The notes under the pieces: model-generated
Seen by the model: the letters and a program-made list of their open reading frames with translations, nothing else
Told to the model about the DNA's origin: nothing
The model's database searches: none
Program-made: the position numbers and the translations under genes
Source: Eubacterium sp. OM08-24
GTDB lineage: Bacteria > Bacillota > Clostridia > Oscillospirales > Acutalibacteraceae
Reading direction: 5' to 3'
Length of the DNA: 64,000 bases
Assembly: GCF_003438075.1 (NCBI RefSeq)
Contig: NZ_QSTA01000009.1
Coordinates: forward strand, 12,672 to 76,671
Shown here: positions 9,063 to 16,906 of the stretch, piece by piece
Layout: every line of letters begins with the position of its first letter
How positions within the stretch are numbered: the stretch's first letter is position 1

Positions 9063-10604
9063 ATGAGAGGATTGTATTCTTCAAAAACTAAAATTCGTCA
9101 GCAAATATTCACCGAAGTTGCCCGATTTGCATACGAGGGCGGAGATTACTCAAAATTTGAGAGCCTGCCTTATAAAATCATTCCGGGCGAGATTTCCACT
9201 TACAGAGAAAGCGTTTTTCTTGAGCGAGCTATCGTGGGTGAAAGACTGCGCCTTGCAATGGGACTTAATCTTCTTTCGGCAGACGAGCAAGCGCCTATTT
9301 CAACAGGCGTTGAGGAGAGTATGATAGACGAAAAGGTGTACGAGCCGCCGCTTATCAATATTATAAAGTTTGCGTGCCACAGCTGTCCCGAAAAGCGTGT
9401 GTTCGTAAGCAACGGCTGTCAGGGCTGCCTTGAGCATCCTTGCACCGAGGTTTGCCCTAAGGGCGCAATTTCGATTGTGCATGGAAAATCTTTTATTGAT
9501 GAAGAAAAGTGCATTAAGTGCGGCAAGTGCCAAAGTGCGTGCCCTTACAATGCCATTATTAAGCAGGAGCGCCCATGTGCGGCGGCGTGCGGAATGAAAG
9601 CTATTCATAGTGACGATCATGGCAGAGCAGATATTGACTATAATAAGTGCGTCAGCTGCGGTATGTGCCTTGTAAGCTGTCCGTTCAGCGCCATTGTTGA
9701 CAAAAGCCAGATTTTCCAAACAATAAAGGCTTTACAGAGTGATACTCCCGTTTATGCCGCAGTTGCACCTGCCGTTGCAGGTCAGTTTGCAGGCTTGCCG
9801 TCAACCAAAATCAGAAACGCATTCAAGGCGCTTGGCTTTACAGATGTAGTAGAGGTTGCTGTCGGCGCTGACCTTTGCACTGTTGAAGAGGCAAAGGACT
9901 TTATGGAAGAAGTGCCGGAAAAACAACCGTTTATGGCTACTTCGTGCTGTCCCGCATGGAGCGTTATGGCAAAGAAAACTTTTCCCGATATTGCGCCGTA
10001 TATTTCTATGGCGCTCACTCCTATGGTACTTACAGGCAGACTTACAAAACAGGATCATCCGGGTTGCAGAGTAGTATTTATAGGCCCTTGTGCGGCTAAA
10101 AAACTTGAGGCGAGCCGCAGAAGTATAAGAAGTGACATTGATTTTGTACTTACCTTTGAAGAGGTTGCAGGAATGTTCACCGCCAAAGAGGTGGATTTTG
10201 CGGCACTTGAAAACGATGAAGAGCCGCTTTCTTTCTCAAGTGCAGACGGCAGAGGCTTTGCCGTAAGCGGCGGTGTTGCAAAAGCGGTTGTAAATGCAAT
10301 ACACAGAATGAACCCCGAGCGTGAAGTAAAAATTGCAAACGCACAGGGACTTGACGAGTGTATGAAATTGTTAAGAATGGCAAAAGCCGGCAAGTATAAC
10401 GGCTATTTGCTTGAGGGTATGGCGTGTCCGGGCGGTTGTGTGGCAGGTGCAGGCACAATAAATGTTCCCGAAAAATCCGCCGCAGAAAATCTGAAGAGTA
10501 AAAAGAGCAGTCCATTTGAAACCGCCTGCGAATCTCCGTATGTTGACATTTTGCCTGAGCTTGAAAACCTTTATAATGAATTTTCGCATAAAAATAAGGA
10601 ATAA
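9063..10604 (+). CDS. [FeFe] hydrogenase, group B type
   Basis: Soluble iron-only hydrogenase, expected to re-oxidise reduced ferredoxin with H2 release during fermentation. 513 residues. An N-terminal region of about 95 residues precedes a Cys-rich stretch (CHSCP, CQGC, PCTEVCP) and two further 4Fe-4S motifs, CIKCGKCQSACP and CVSCGMCLVSCP. The H-cluster motifs are present as L1 TSCCPAW (about 292), L2 GPCAAKK (about 341) and L3 MACPGGCVAGAG (about 452). Ala in L1 instead of the TSCCPGW of group A, and PCAAKK instead of MPCTAKK, fit the group B enzymes of Clostridia. Start ATG has RBS GGGAG. Monocistronic by context. Direction of catalysis in vivo is an inference. Confidence 0.93.
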   Translation: MRGLYSSKTKIRQQIFTEVARFAYEGGDYSKFESLPYKIIPGEISTYRESVFLERAIVGERLRLAMGLNLLSADEQAPISTGVEESMIDEKVYEPPLINIIKFACHSCPEKRVFVSNGCQGCLEHPCTEVCPKGAISIVHGKSFIDEEKCIKCGKCQSACPYNAIIKQERPCAAACGMKAIHSDDHGRADIDYNKCVSCGMCLVSCPFSAIVDKSQIFQTIKALQSDTPVYAAVAPAVAGQFAGLPSTKIRNAFKALGFTDVVEVAVGADLCTVEEAKDFMEEVPEKQPFMATSCCPAWSVMAKKTFPDIAPYISMALTPMVLTGRLTKQDHPGCRVVFIGPCAAKKLEASRRSIRSDIDFVLTFEEVAGMFTAKEVDFAALENDEEPLSFSSADGRGFAVSGGVAKAVVNAIHRMNPEREVKIANAQGLDECMKLLRMAKAGKYNGYLLEGMACPGGCVAGAGTINVPEKSAAENLKSKKSSPFETACESPYVDILPELENLYNEFSHKNKE

Positions 10605-10611
10605 TTTATGG

Positions 10612-10736
10612 CAGCGCACCAAACTTTAGATTTATAAATTTAGGTCAACCTTTTTTAAGGGTTGACCTAAATTTTGAATTTATTAAACTAAACTTTCTGC
10701 ACTAAACCATAATTTATCCCAACTTTTGATAAAGAA
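10612..10736. repeat. collapsed inverted-repeat element, copy 3
   Basis: Only the two terminal repeats of the dispersed element remain, fused head to head: AAATTTAGGTCAACC and GGGTTGACCTAAATTT form a perfect 15-bp stem (10636-10675) around a T/A loop, followed by the outer end TAAACTAAACTTT and CTAAACCATAATTTA. It occupies the whole gap between the convergent hydrogenase and DUF1361 genes and could act as a bidirectional terminator. Confidence 0.85.
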
Positions 10737-10739
10737 CCT

Positions 10740-11414
10740 TTAATTTTTAATAATAAATTTATCAAAAGCGCAGTAAAGCACATAAATCATTGCGATTGCT
10801 ATGCTGAACAGCAGAATAAATACAGGTGTAAATGCGGTAATTGAGTTCAGCGATTTTTCAATGAGAAACCATGGGCGAACGATATCCCACGAATTTACTC
10901 TTGCGTATCTGCCGATATAAATTGCAAACGAACTGAGTAAAATCGTAATTGTACAAAAAGCAACACCCGTCACCTTTCCGAAACGCTTATTTATTATTTT
11001 ATGAATAATTCGCATTGACATCATTCCGAACAGCAACCCGAGTATAACCGTAACCGTCAAGTTCAGCACCATAAGCCAAGCGGTCACATTCGTTCCGATT
11101 TTTTCATATTCAAGATAAGCGGAGTCTTTAAAATAGCTTGTATATTTTAAATCCGTCATCATATACGGCGAATTTGGAAAGAATAATAACCACAAAAATC
11201 CAAATATTACAGCAGGAACAGCTTTTTTCTTACTGTAATAATGTTCGCAGAGCATTGCCGCAAACAGTGGAATTACAGCAAGAATATCATTCCATACAAT
11301 ATACCACCGATGCGGTTCTTTGGCATAAAATGTATACATAGCCGTTGAAATTATTATAAATATAAAGGAAAAATAAGCAAACTTCGCTTTGTTTCCCACA
11401 AATACAGACTTCAT
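10740..11414 (-). CDS. DUF1361 family integral membrane protein
   Basis: 224 residues from ATG 11414 (AGGCGGTGA five bases upstream); an in-frame ATG at 11432 would lack a site. About six hydrophobic helices. Family landmarks of DUF1361 are visible: WYIVWNDILAVIP near 38, WLLFFPNSPYMMTDL near 75 and IGRYARVNSWD near 165. Function of the family is unknown. Convergent with the hydrogenase gene and divergent from the DUF218 gene. Confidence 0.85.
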   Translation of the reverse strand: MKSVFVGNKAKFAYFSFIFIIISTAMYTFYAKEPHRWYIVWNDILAVIPLFAAMLCEHYYSKKKAVPAVIFGFLWLLFFPNSPYMMTDLKYTSYFKDSAYLEYEKIGTNVTAWLMVLNLTVTVILGLLFGMMSMRIIHKIINKRFGKVTGVAFCTITILLSSFAIYIGRYARVNSWDIVRPWFLIEKSLNSITAFTPVFILLFSIAIAMIYVLYCAFDKFIIKN

Positions 11415-11440
11415 ATTGTCACCGCCTTGCATAATAAGTT

Positions 11441-11469
11441 ATTATATCACGTTTTCACTGCGGTATCAA
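11441..11469 (-). promoter_or_regulatory. promoter of the DUF1361 gene
   Basis: On the minus strand TTGATA (11469-11464), 17-base spacer ending in CGTGA, TATAAT (11446-11441). The TGA directly before TATAAT makes an extended -10 box. Confidence 0.8.
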
Positions 11470-11498
11470 TAAAATTTTGCAAGCAAAGTTAAAAGTTA

Positions 11499-11527
11499 TT
11501 GTCTTTCGGTGTTTTATATGCTAAAAT
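11499..11527 (+). promoter_or_regulatory. promoter of the DUF218 gene
   Basis: TTGTCT at 11499-11504, 17-base spacer, TAAAAT at 11522-11527, 34 bases before the GTG start. It stands back to back with the promoter at 11441-11469. Confidence 0.65.
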
Positions 11528-11561
11528 AATTATAATTATTTACGAAAAGAGCTGATAAGCT

Positions 11562-12350
11562 GTGAAAAAAGAAAACAAAGCTTTTAAAATATTCAGAGTT
11601 ATAATTACCTTAATTGCCATTGTATTTTTGTTGTTGTTTGTATCGTGCGCTCCGTGGGGAATTGTCAACATCGGCAATCTTGTGGGCGGATTGCTGTGTG
11701 TATGGCTGATTTTTGTATTCGGCACACGCAATAAATACAAATCATTAAAAGAAAAACTCAAGAAAAATATATTCGGCAAAATTGTTCTGTACGGCATCAA
11801 TTTTTGCTTTACAGCACTTCTTTGCTACGGTTTGATTGTTACGGGTCTAATGACATTTGCCTGCATACAACAGCCAAAACAAAATGCAACCGCAATCGTA
11901 CTTGGCGCTCAAGTTACCGAGAACGGCCCGAGTATGATGCTTACAGGCAGAATAAACAGCGCCGTAAAATATTTGCAGGAAAATCCTGATGCAAAAGCTG
12001 TGCTGACAGGCGGACAGGGCAGCAACGAGCCGATAAGCGAGGCTCAGGCTATGTACGATTATATTGTCGGTGCAGGGATTTCGCCCGACAGACTTTATAT
12101 AGAAGACAAAGCGGTAAATACAGGCGAAAATATTGCATTTTCCGAAGAAATAATTAAAGCAAACGGACTTAATGAAAACAAAGCTATAGTTACAGACGGT
12201 TTTCACCAGTTGAGGGCGCAGATAATTACAAAACAACAGGGACTGAGCGGAAGTGTCGGCTCGGTAAATGCCGACACCTTCCCGCTGTTTGTCCCTACAT
12301 TTGCCGTTCGTGAATGGTTTGCCCTGCCGAATCAGGTTCTATTTCGGTAG
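11562..12350 (+). CDS. DUF218 / YdcF-SanA family membrane protein
   Basis: 262 residues, GTG start. Two or three N-terminal hydrophobic helices (about 9-30, 33-50, 72-95) precede the DUF218 domain, which begins at AIVLGAQV near 111 and carries LTGGQGSNEPISEAQAM, ISPDRLYIEDKAVNTGEN and TDGFHQLRA, all typical of the family. SanA/ElyC relatives are implicated in envelope and peptidoglycan lipid-carrier homeostasis; that role is not provable here. The last 56 bases overlap a small gene on the other strand (12295-12528). Confidence 0.87.
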   Translation: MKKENKAFKIFRVIITLIAIVFLLLFVSCAPWGIVNIGNLVGGLLCVWLIFVFGTRNKYKSLKEKLKKNIFGKIVLYGINFCFTALLCYGLIVTGLMTFACIQQPKQNATAIVLGAQVTENGPSMMLTGRINSAVKYLQENPDAKAVLTGGQGSNEPISEAQAMYDYIVGAGISPDRLYIEDKAVNTGENIAFSEEIIKANGLNENKAIVTDGFHQLRAQIITKQQGLSGSVGSVNADTFPLFVPTFAVREWFALPNQVLFR

Positions 12351-12528
12351 CCACCACTTCTGAAATGTTCTCACTTGGCTGATATACTGCATTTCTGCGT
12401 GAATTTACCTCATATGGATAGATTTCGCTATCCGTAACATCTACAATCGGCGAATGTTCAAAGCCGTTGTTGCGTGACGGCAGTTCAATAGGGTAACGCT
12501 CGTTGCGCTTGCTTTCCTTTTTGTTCAT
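12295..12528 (-). CDS. small charged hypothetical protein (77 aa)
   Basis: I do not recognise this protein. It begins MNKKESKRNERYPIELPSRN, has no hydrophobic segment and ends in the 3' part of the DUF218 gene on the opposite strand. In favour: an AAGGTGG ribosome-binding sequence before ATG 12528, and native-looking composition. Against: that ribosome-binding sequence is the 3' arm of a terminator hairpin (12535-12555) whose T-run ends right at the start codon, so translation would require read-through from 12588-13526 or a promoter inside the hairpin region. Confidence 0.45.
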   Translation of the reverse strand: MNKKESKRNERYPIELPSRNNGFEHSPIVDVTDSEIYPYEVNSRRNAVYQPSENISEVVATEIEPDSAGQTIHERQM

Positions 12529-12556
12529 AAAAAATAACCACCTTTCTCAGGTGGTT
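12529..12556 (-). terminator. terminator of the lipoprotein gene
   Basis: Minus strand AACCACCTGAGAAAGGTGGTT (8-bp stem AACCACCT/AGGTGGTT, 12535-12555) followed by ATTTTTTA, 32 bases after the stop codon at 12588. It also contains the possible RBS of the 77-aa frame. Confidence 0.8.
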
Positions 12557-12587
12557 ATATTTTTTGCAGTTTTTTAAATTTTATGTG

Positions 12588-13526
12588 TTAATTATTCGGA
12601 GCGTCAAGGGTAATAGTCATACTATCATCATCTTCGCTATATGAAATAGTTAAATCATAGCCGTCTTTATCCTTTGCAGAGTAGTGAGTATCATATTCGC
12701 TTACATCTTCTGTAAAGCCAAGTTCTTTGCATTTATCTGCATATGAATTGAAATAATCTGAAGATACACCAAATGCCTCAACACCAAATGAGTCTTCATC
12801 ATCAGAGAGGTATTTCTTGACTATCTTAACATCAGGTTTTGGAATTTTATTGCCAAGCTCAGTTGTTGTCCAATAATATGCATCCTCAGCGTCTTCTTCC
12901 TCAGAATATTTTTTGCTCGAAAAATCATAATATACAGTATAAATTTTTTGGTCATCACCTACATATTTTATGGTAGCGATGTCAGGTTCTACAAGATTAT
13001 AGTGATTTATATTTGTTACATAAGAATAACCTTGATAATAGTAACAATTTATATTCTTAGCCATTTCACCGGAATCAACAAGTTTGTTGCTTTCGGCGTG
13101 CATAGATATATCTGTTCCTTCTAATTGCTTCATATCGTCATCACTGAATGAAAATTGTTTTTTTACATCAGAGAAGAAGGTTTCCTTTTGTTCATTGGTT
13201 ACAGAATTCTTCTGTTTAAAAGTAATTTCAAAGTCACTAATCAGAAATTTAGAATTGTTGGTGTAATTAAGCAAGACATATTTCTTGCCACTTACAATTC
13301 CCTCGTCAACATTCCAGTCGATGTCTTCAATTTTAATAGTTTCTTTGCTTTGTGTCGGTTTTTCTGTTTCAGAAGCGACAGAGGCACTTTTGTCAGCATT
13401 ACTTGTGCTGTTTTGTGATGTTCCTGTTTCTCCATTATTGGAACAGCCTGTAAAAATCATTGTACTTGATACCGCTGCAATAACGGTAATGAATGTGCAT
13501 AAAGCCTTTTTAACGGTATTTTTCAT
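12588..13526 (-). CDS. acidic lipoprotein of unknown function
   Basis: 312 residues. Signal sequence with lipobox FTGC (Cys28), then a Ser/Thr/Asn-rich spacer to about 60, then an Asp/Glu/Lys-rich globular region with two halves: an immunoglobulin-like part (IDWNVDEGIVSGKKYVLLNY onward, about 70-200) and a C-terminal alpha/beta part (GVEAFGVSSDYFNSYADKCK and the DLTISYSEDDDSMTITL strands) reminiscent of DUF6591-type lipoproteins. RBS AAGGAGG is strong. No neighbour suggests a function. Confidence 0.75.
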   Translation of the reverse strand: MKNTVKKALCTFITVIAAVSSTMIFTGCSNNGETGTSQNSTSNADKSASVASETEKPTQSKETIKIEDIDWNVDEGIVSGKKYVLLNYTNNSKFLISDFEITFKQKNSVTNEQKETFFSDVKKQFSFSDDDMKQLEGTDISMHAESNKLVDSGEMAKNINCYYYQGYSYVTNINHYNLVEPDIATIKYVGDDQKIYTVYYDFSSKKYSEEEDAEDAYYWTTTELGNKIPKPDVKIVKKYLSDDEDSFGVEAFGVSSDYFNSYADKCKELGFTEDVSEYDTHYSAKDKDGYDLTISYSEDDDSMTITLDAPNN

Positions 13527-13580
13527 AATTATTTCCTCCTTAATGTAAATCCGTTGCCATTATTATATAAAAACTGAAAC

Positions 13581-13608
13581 GAAAAAGTGTATGCTGTCAG
13601 CATACACT
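13581..13608 (-). terminator. terminator downstream of argS (distal)
   Basis: AGTGTATGCT-GTC-AGCATACACT, a perfect 10-bp stem at 13586-13608; on the minus strand it is followed by TTTTTCGTTT. It lies 110 bases after the argS stop, beyond another hairpin at 13656-13692. Confidence 0.75.
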
Positions 13609-13655
13609 CAAAACTTTTTAAATAAACTTTTCACATTTTAAATAGCAATTAAACC

Positions 13656-13692
13656 AAACGGTCTGAAAAGCACAATACTTTGCAGACCGTTT
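13656..13692 (-). terminator. hairpin directly downstream of argS
   Basis: AAACGGTCTG and CAGACCGTTT make a 10-bp stem with a 17-base loop. The T-rich side is better on the plus strand (TTTTTA) than on the minus strand (TTTGGTTT), so this may be a bidirectional or mRNA 3'-end stabilising structure. Confidence 0.55.
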
Positions 13693-13717
13693 TTATATTG
13701 AAATATTAAATTCAAAC

Positions 13718-15454
13718 TCACATACTCTCCGGACAAGAGATATTGAACATTGTGAGAACATTCTTGATTACAACCTTTACGCTTTCGCAAAGTGCAAGTC
13801 TTGCCTGAGTGAGGGCCTCGTCCTCGCCCTTAACTCTGCAAGCGTTGTAGAACTTATGAAAAAGTGTAGCAAGCTGTGTTACATAGCGTGTAATCTTTGT
13901 TGGGTCATAGTCCTTTGCGGCGCTTTCAATCTCATTTGTATAAGATGCGAGGTGGTGGATAAGCTCCTTTTCCTCCGGTGCGGTAAGAAGTGCAAGCTCC
14001 GCATTTGTGCATTTGCGTGGTGTAATGCCGTCTTTTGCGAGTGCCTTAATAATACTGCAAATTCTTGCGTGTGCGTACTGAACATAATATACAGGGTTTT
14101 GGTTGTCCTGCGCAACGGCAAGATCAAGGTCAAAGTCCATCTGAGTGTTAGCCTCACGAGTGTTAAATAAAAATCTTGCGCTGTCAACAGGTACTTCTTC
14201 GAGCAAATCGCCAAGCTGAATTGCCTTGCCTGTACGCTTGCTCATTCTTACGATTTCACCGTTTTTAACGAGCTTTACAAGCTGCATAAGCACAACATTG
14301 AGCTTGCCGCCGTCATAGCCGATAGCGTCCATTGCACCCTTCATACGCATTACATGGCCATGGTGGTCTGCGCCCCATATATCAATAAGAGTTGTAAATC
14401 CTCTGTCAAATTTATTCTTGTGATAAGCAATGTCGGCGGTAAAGTAGGTCGGATTGCCGTTTTTACGAATAAGCACATCGTCCTTAAGCTCAAGGTTGTC
14501 AATGTATTTCTGAGTTTTGCCCTGCTTTAAGAGCTTTTCTGTAAGCACCTGCTTGTTTTTGTACCAAACAGCGCCGTCCTGCTCATAGGTGAGTCCCTTT
14601 TCTGTGAGCGTGTCAACAACCGCCTTTACAGCGCCGCTTTTGTGGAGTTCGCTCTCAAAGAACCACTTGTCATAGGTAATGTTGTATTTTGCCATATCAC
14701 TCTGCATTTTGCTGATGTTCTTAGGAAGAGCAAAGTCTACAAGAGCCTTTTTGCGCTCCTCAGCCGATACATTTACAAGGCTGTCGCCGTTAATGTCGGC
14801 GTACTCCTGCGCAAGCTCTGTGATATCTGCGCCCTGATAGCCGTCCTCCGGAAATACAATTTCGTCACCCTTAAAAATCTGAAGATAACGAGCCTCAAGT
14901 GAACAGCCGAATTTCTCAATCTGATTTCCTGCATCGTTTACATAAAATTCACGCCATACATTGTATCCTGCCTTGTCAAGAACAGCGGCAAGACAGTCGC
15001 CGAGTGCGCCGCCTCTTGCGTTGCCCATATGCATAGGGCCTGTTGGGTTTGCCGATACAAATTCAACCATTACCTTTTCGCCCTTGCCAAAGTCGGAGCT
15101 GCCGTAGGTTTCGGGATTTTCGAGAACACTGTTTACAACAGCCGAGTAAAACTCCGAACCGAGGAAAAAGTTGATAAATCCGGGGCCTGCTGTTTCAAAT
15201 TTCTCACACATTGTACCCTCAAGGTCAAGGTGCGAGGTGATAGCCTGTGCAATTTTGAAAGGAGGCATACGAAAAGCCTTTGCGCCAGCCATTGCGGCAT
15301 TTGTAGCAAAGTCGCCGTGAGATCTGTCGGCAGGGGTTTCTATAATAAAATCGGGCAAATCAGCCTGTGGAAGGTCGCCCTCTGAAATTGCCTTTTCAAT
15401 GGCAGAATTTATCGCAAGTTTCAGCTTGCTGACTGCTTCAGCATATATGTTCAT
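13718..15454 (-). CDS. argS: arginyl-tRNA synthetase
   Basis: Class I aminoacyl-tRNA synthetase charging tRNA-Arg. 578 residues. N-terminal additional domain (about 1-100) followed by the catalytic Rossmann fold with the HIGH-type motif PTGPMHMGNARGG near 136-148 and the KMSKS-type motif VRMSKRTGKAI near 400, then the DALR anticodon-binding domain at the C-terminus. Its first 17 bases overlap the end of the DUF1934 gene, so it is translationally coupled; murI lies upstream in the same direction. The same DUF1934-argS pair occurs in Bacillus (ywiB-argS). Confidence 0.97.
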   Translation of the reverse strand: MNIYAEAVSKLKLAINSAIEKAISEGDLPQADLPDFIIETPADRSHGDFATNAAMAGAKAFRMPPFKIAQAITSHLDLEGTMCEKFETAGPGFINFFLGSEFYSAVVNSVLENPETYGSSDFGKGEKVMVEFVSANPTGPMHMGNARGGALGDCLAAVLDKAGYNVWREFYVNDAGNQIEKFGCSLEARYLQIFKGDEIVFPEDGYQGADITELAQEYADINGDSLVNVSAEERKKALVDFALPKNISKMQSDMAKYNITYDKWFFESELHKSGAVKAVVDTLTEKGLTYEQDGAVWYKNKQVLTEKLLKQGKTQKYIDNLELKDDVLIRKNGNPTYFTADIAYHKNKFDRGFTTLIDIWGADHHGHVMRMKGAMDAIGYDGGKLNVVLMQLVKLVKNGEIVRMSKRTGKAIQLGDLLEEVPVDSARFLFNTREANTQMDFDLDLAVAQDNQNPVYYVQYAHARICSIIKALAKDGITPRKCTNAELALLTAPEEKELIHHLASYTNEIESAAKDYDPTKITRYVTQLATLFHKFYNACRVKGEDEALTQARLALCESVKVVIKNVLTMFNISCPESM

Positions 15455-15899
15455 TGTTTTCTACCTCTTTCTTTTTTTCAATGTCTATTTTAAATCGGTT
15501 TTCACTCACAAGGTCTGAGTTAAAGTCAAGAGTGTAGATAACCTCAAGTGAGCCACCGTTTTCATTAAGATTATTGTTGAGCGTTTTTGTAAACACACCG
15601 ATAGAAAGCGTACCTGCAATCGTTTGGTACATACATTGGTGCCTTTTGCCTTTTTCAAGTATCAGTTGTGAGCTTAAAGGCCCTTTTCGTGAAATCGTAA
15701 CGGTTTCGTCCTCCACCTTGACAAGGTTGTTAAAAAACTTATCGGGCAAATCCTCGTCATATTCCTTGTAATTTATAAAGAAATGACCGTTTTTCATCAT
15801 ATATTTGCCCTCGGTAAGCACCTCTATGCGGTCGTCCTGACCGTCAACTCGCTGTTCGCCGACAATCGAAATCATATAGGGATTTTTATCTTTTTCCAT
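15438..15899 (-). CDS. DUF1934 (YwiB-like) beta-barrel protein
   Basis: 153 residues matching the calycin-like DUF1934 family: short beta strands with GRK/FINYKEYDED, VEDETVTISRKGPLSSQLILEKG and VYTKTLNNN-type segments. Family function is unknown. It sits between murI (15 bases upstream) and argS (17-base overlap), the order seen in other Firmicutes, so co-transcription is likely. Confidence 0.85.
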   Translation of the reverse strand: MEKDKNPYMISIVGEQRVDGQDDRIEVLTEGKYMMKNGHFFINYKEYDEDLPDKFFNNLVKVEDETVTISRKGPLSSQLILEKGKRHQCMYQTIAGTLSIGVFTKTLNNNLNENGGSLEVIYTLDFNSDLVSENRFKIDIEKKKEVENNEHIC

Positions 15900-15914
15900 A
15901 AATTCCTCCGATTA

Positions 15915-16733
15915 TCAGTATTTCTCAATGTTTATCTGAGTTACCGTGTGCTCCATATCCTTGCCGAGGAAAAGTCCTGCGATGTTTTCAAAATCATCGG
16001 GGGTGTCGCTCACATAGAATGCCGAAGTGCCCTTTTCTGCGCTGTTGTTTAAAAGATTTTCTTCCTTGAGCACTTTTTGCGCATAAATGGCGGTTTCGTA
16101 GCCTGAATCAATAAGCTCAATGCTGTTGCCTATAACGCTTGAAATTGCCTCTGCAAGCAGCGGATAGTGAGTACAGCCCAAGATAAGCGTATCAATATCG
16201 TTTTCAACAAGCTCAAGCAGGTAGCGCTTTATTGTAAGGCGAACAATTTGGTCGTCTTTATGTATAAGTCCGTTTTCTACAAGCGGAACAAAGAGCGGAC
16301 AAGCCTTTTCAAACACCTTAAAATCGGGGTTGAGCCTTTCGAGGCGAGCCTTGTAGCTGTGGCTGTTTATTGTTGCGGCTGTGCCTATTACGCCGATTCT
16401 GCCCGACTTTGTCTTTTTGGCTGTGGCAAAGGCTGTGGGATTTACAACGCCGGTGTAGGGAACAGGCAGCTCACTTTCAAGCCTTTTGCCTGCAACAGAG
16501 CTTACTGTGCCGCAAGCGGCAACAATCATTTTTACATTGTTTTCAAGTAAAAAGTGAGTATCCTGAAAAGCATATCTTGTAATGGTTTCACGGCTGCGGT
16601 TTCCGTAAGGAACTCGTCCCGTATCGCCAAAGTAAACTATATTTTCATTTGGAAGAATGTGCAGAAATTCTCTGACCGCACTCAGTCCTCCAAGCCCGGA
16701 GTCAAACACTCCTATGGCGTTAGCTGAAGACAT
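15915..16733 (-). CDS. murI: glutamate racemase
   Basis: Makes D-glutamate for peptidoglycan. 272 residues. Aspartate/glutamate racemase landmarks: IGVFDSGLGGLSAVREF at 7-23, YFGDTGRVPYG near 34, a first catalytic Cys in AACGTVSS near 73 and a second in LGCTHYPLL near 185. The usual first motif is ACNTAS; here the Asn after the catalytic Cys is Gly while both cysteines remain. RBS AGAAGG upstream of ATG 16733. First gene of a murI-DUF1934-argS operon. Confidence 0.94.
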   Translation of the reverse strand: MSSANAIGVFDSGLGGLSAVREFLHILPNENIVYFGDTGRVPYGNRSRETITRYAFQDTHFLLENNVKMIVAACGTVSSVAGKRLESELPVPYTGVVNPTAFATAKKTKSGRIGVIGTAATINSHSYKARLERLNPDFKVFEKACPLFVPLVENGLIHKDDQIVRLTIKRYLLELVENDIDTLILGCTHYPLLAEAISSVIGNSIELIDSGYETAIYAQKVLKEENLLNNSAEKGTSAFYVSDTPDDFENIAGLFLGKDMEHTVTQINIEKY

Positions 16734-16848
16734 ATTAAAACCTTCTTTTCATTATTACATAAAAGTATACTTGTTAATAATAACATATTAGGGCAACGGT
16801 TTCAAGTTAAAAACCAAAAATAATGCGTGTTATTGCCCTTTTCTCTGA

Positions 16849-16877
16849 TTGACAAGCGTGCATATTACTTGTATAAT
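16849..16877 (+). promoter_or_regulatory. fully consensus promoter of the 263-aa gene
   Basis: TTGACA at 16849-16854, 17-base spacer, TATAAT at 16872-16877: both boxes match the sigma-A consensus exactly. Predicted start of transcription is near 16884, giving a leader of about 25-30 bases. Confidence 0.9.
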
Positions 16878-16906
16878 ATATTGGTGAATACATTTAGAAA
16901 GGATGT

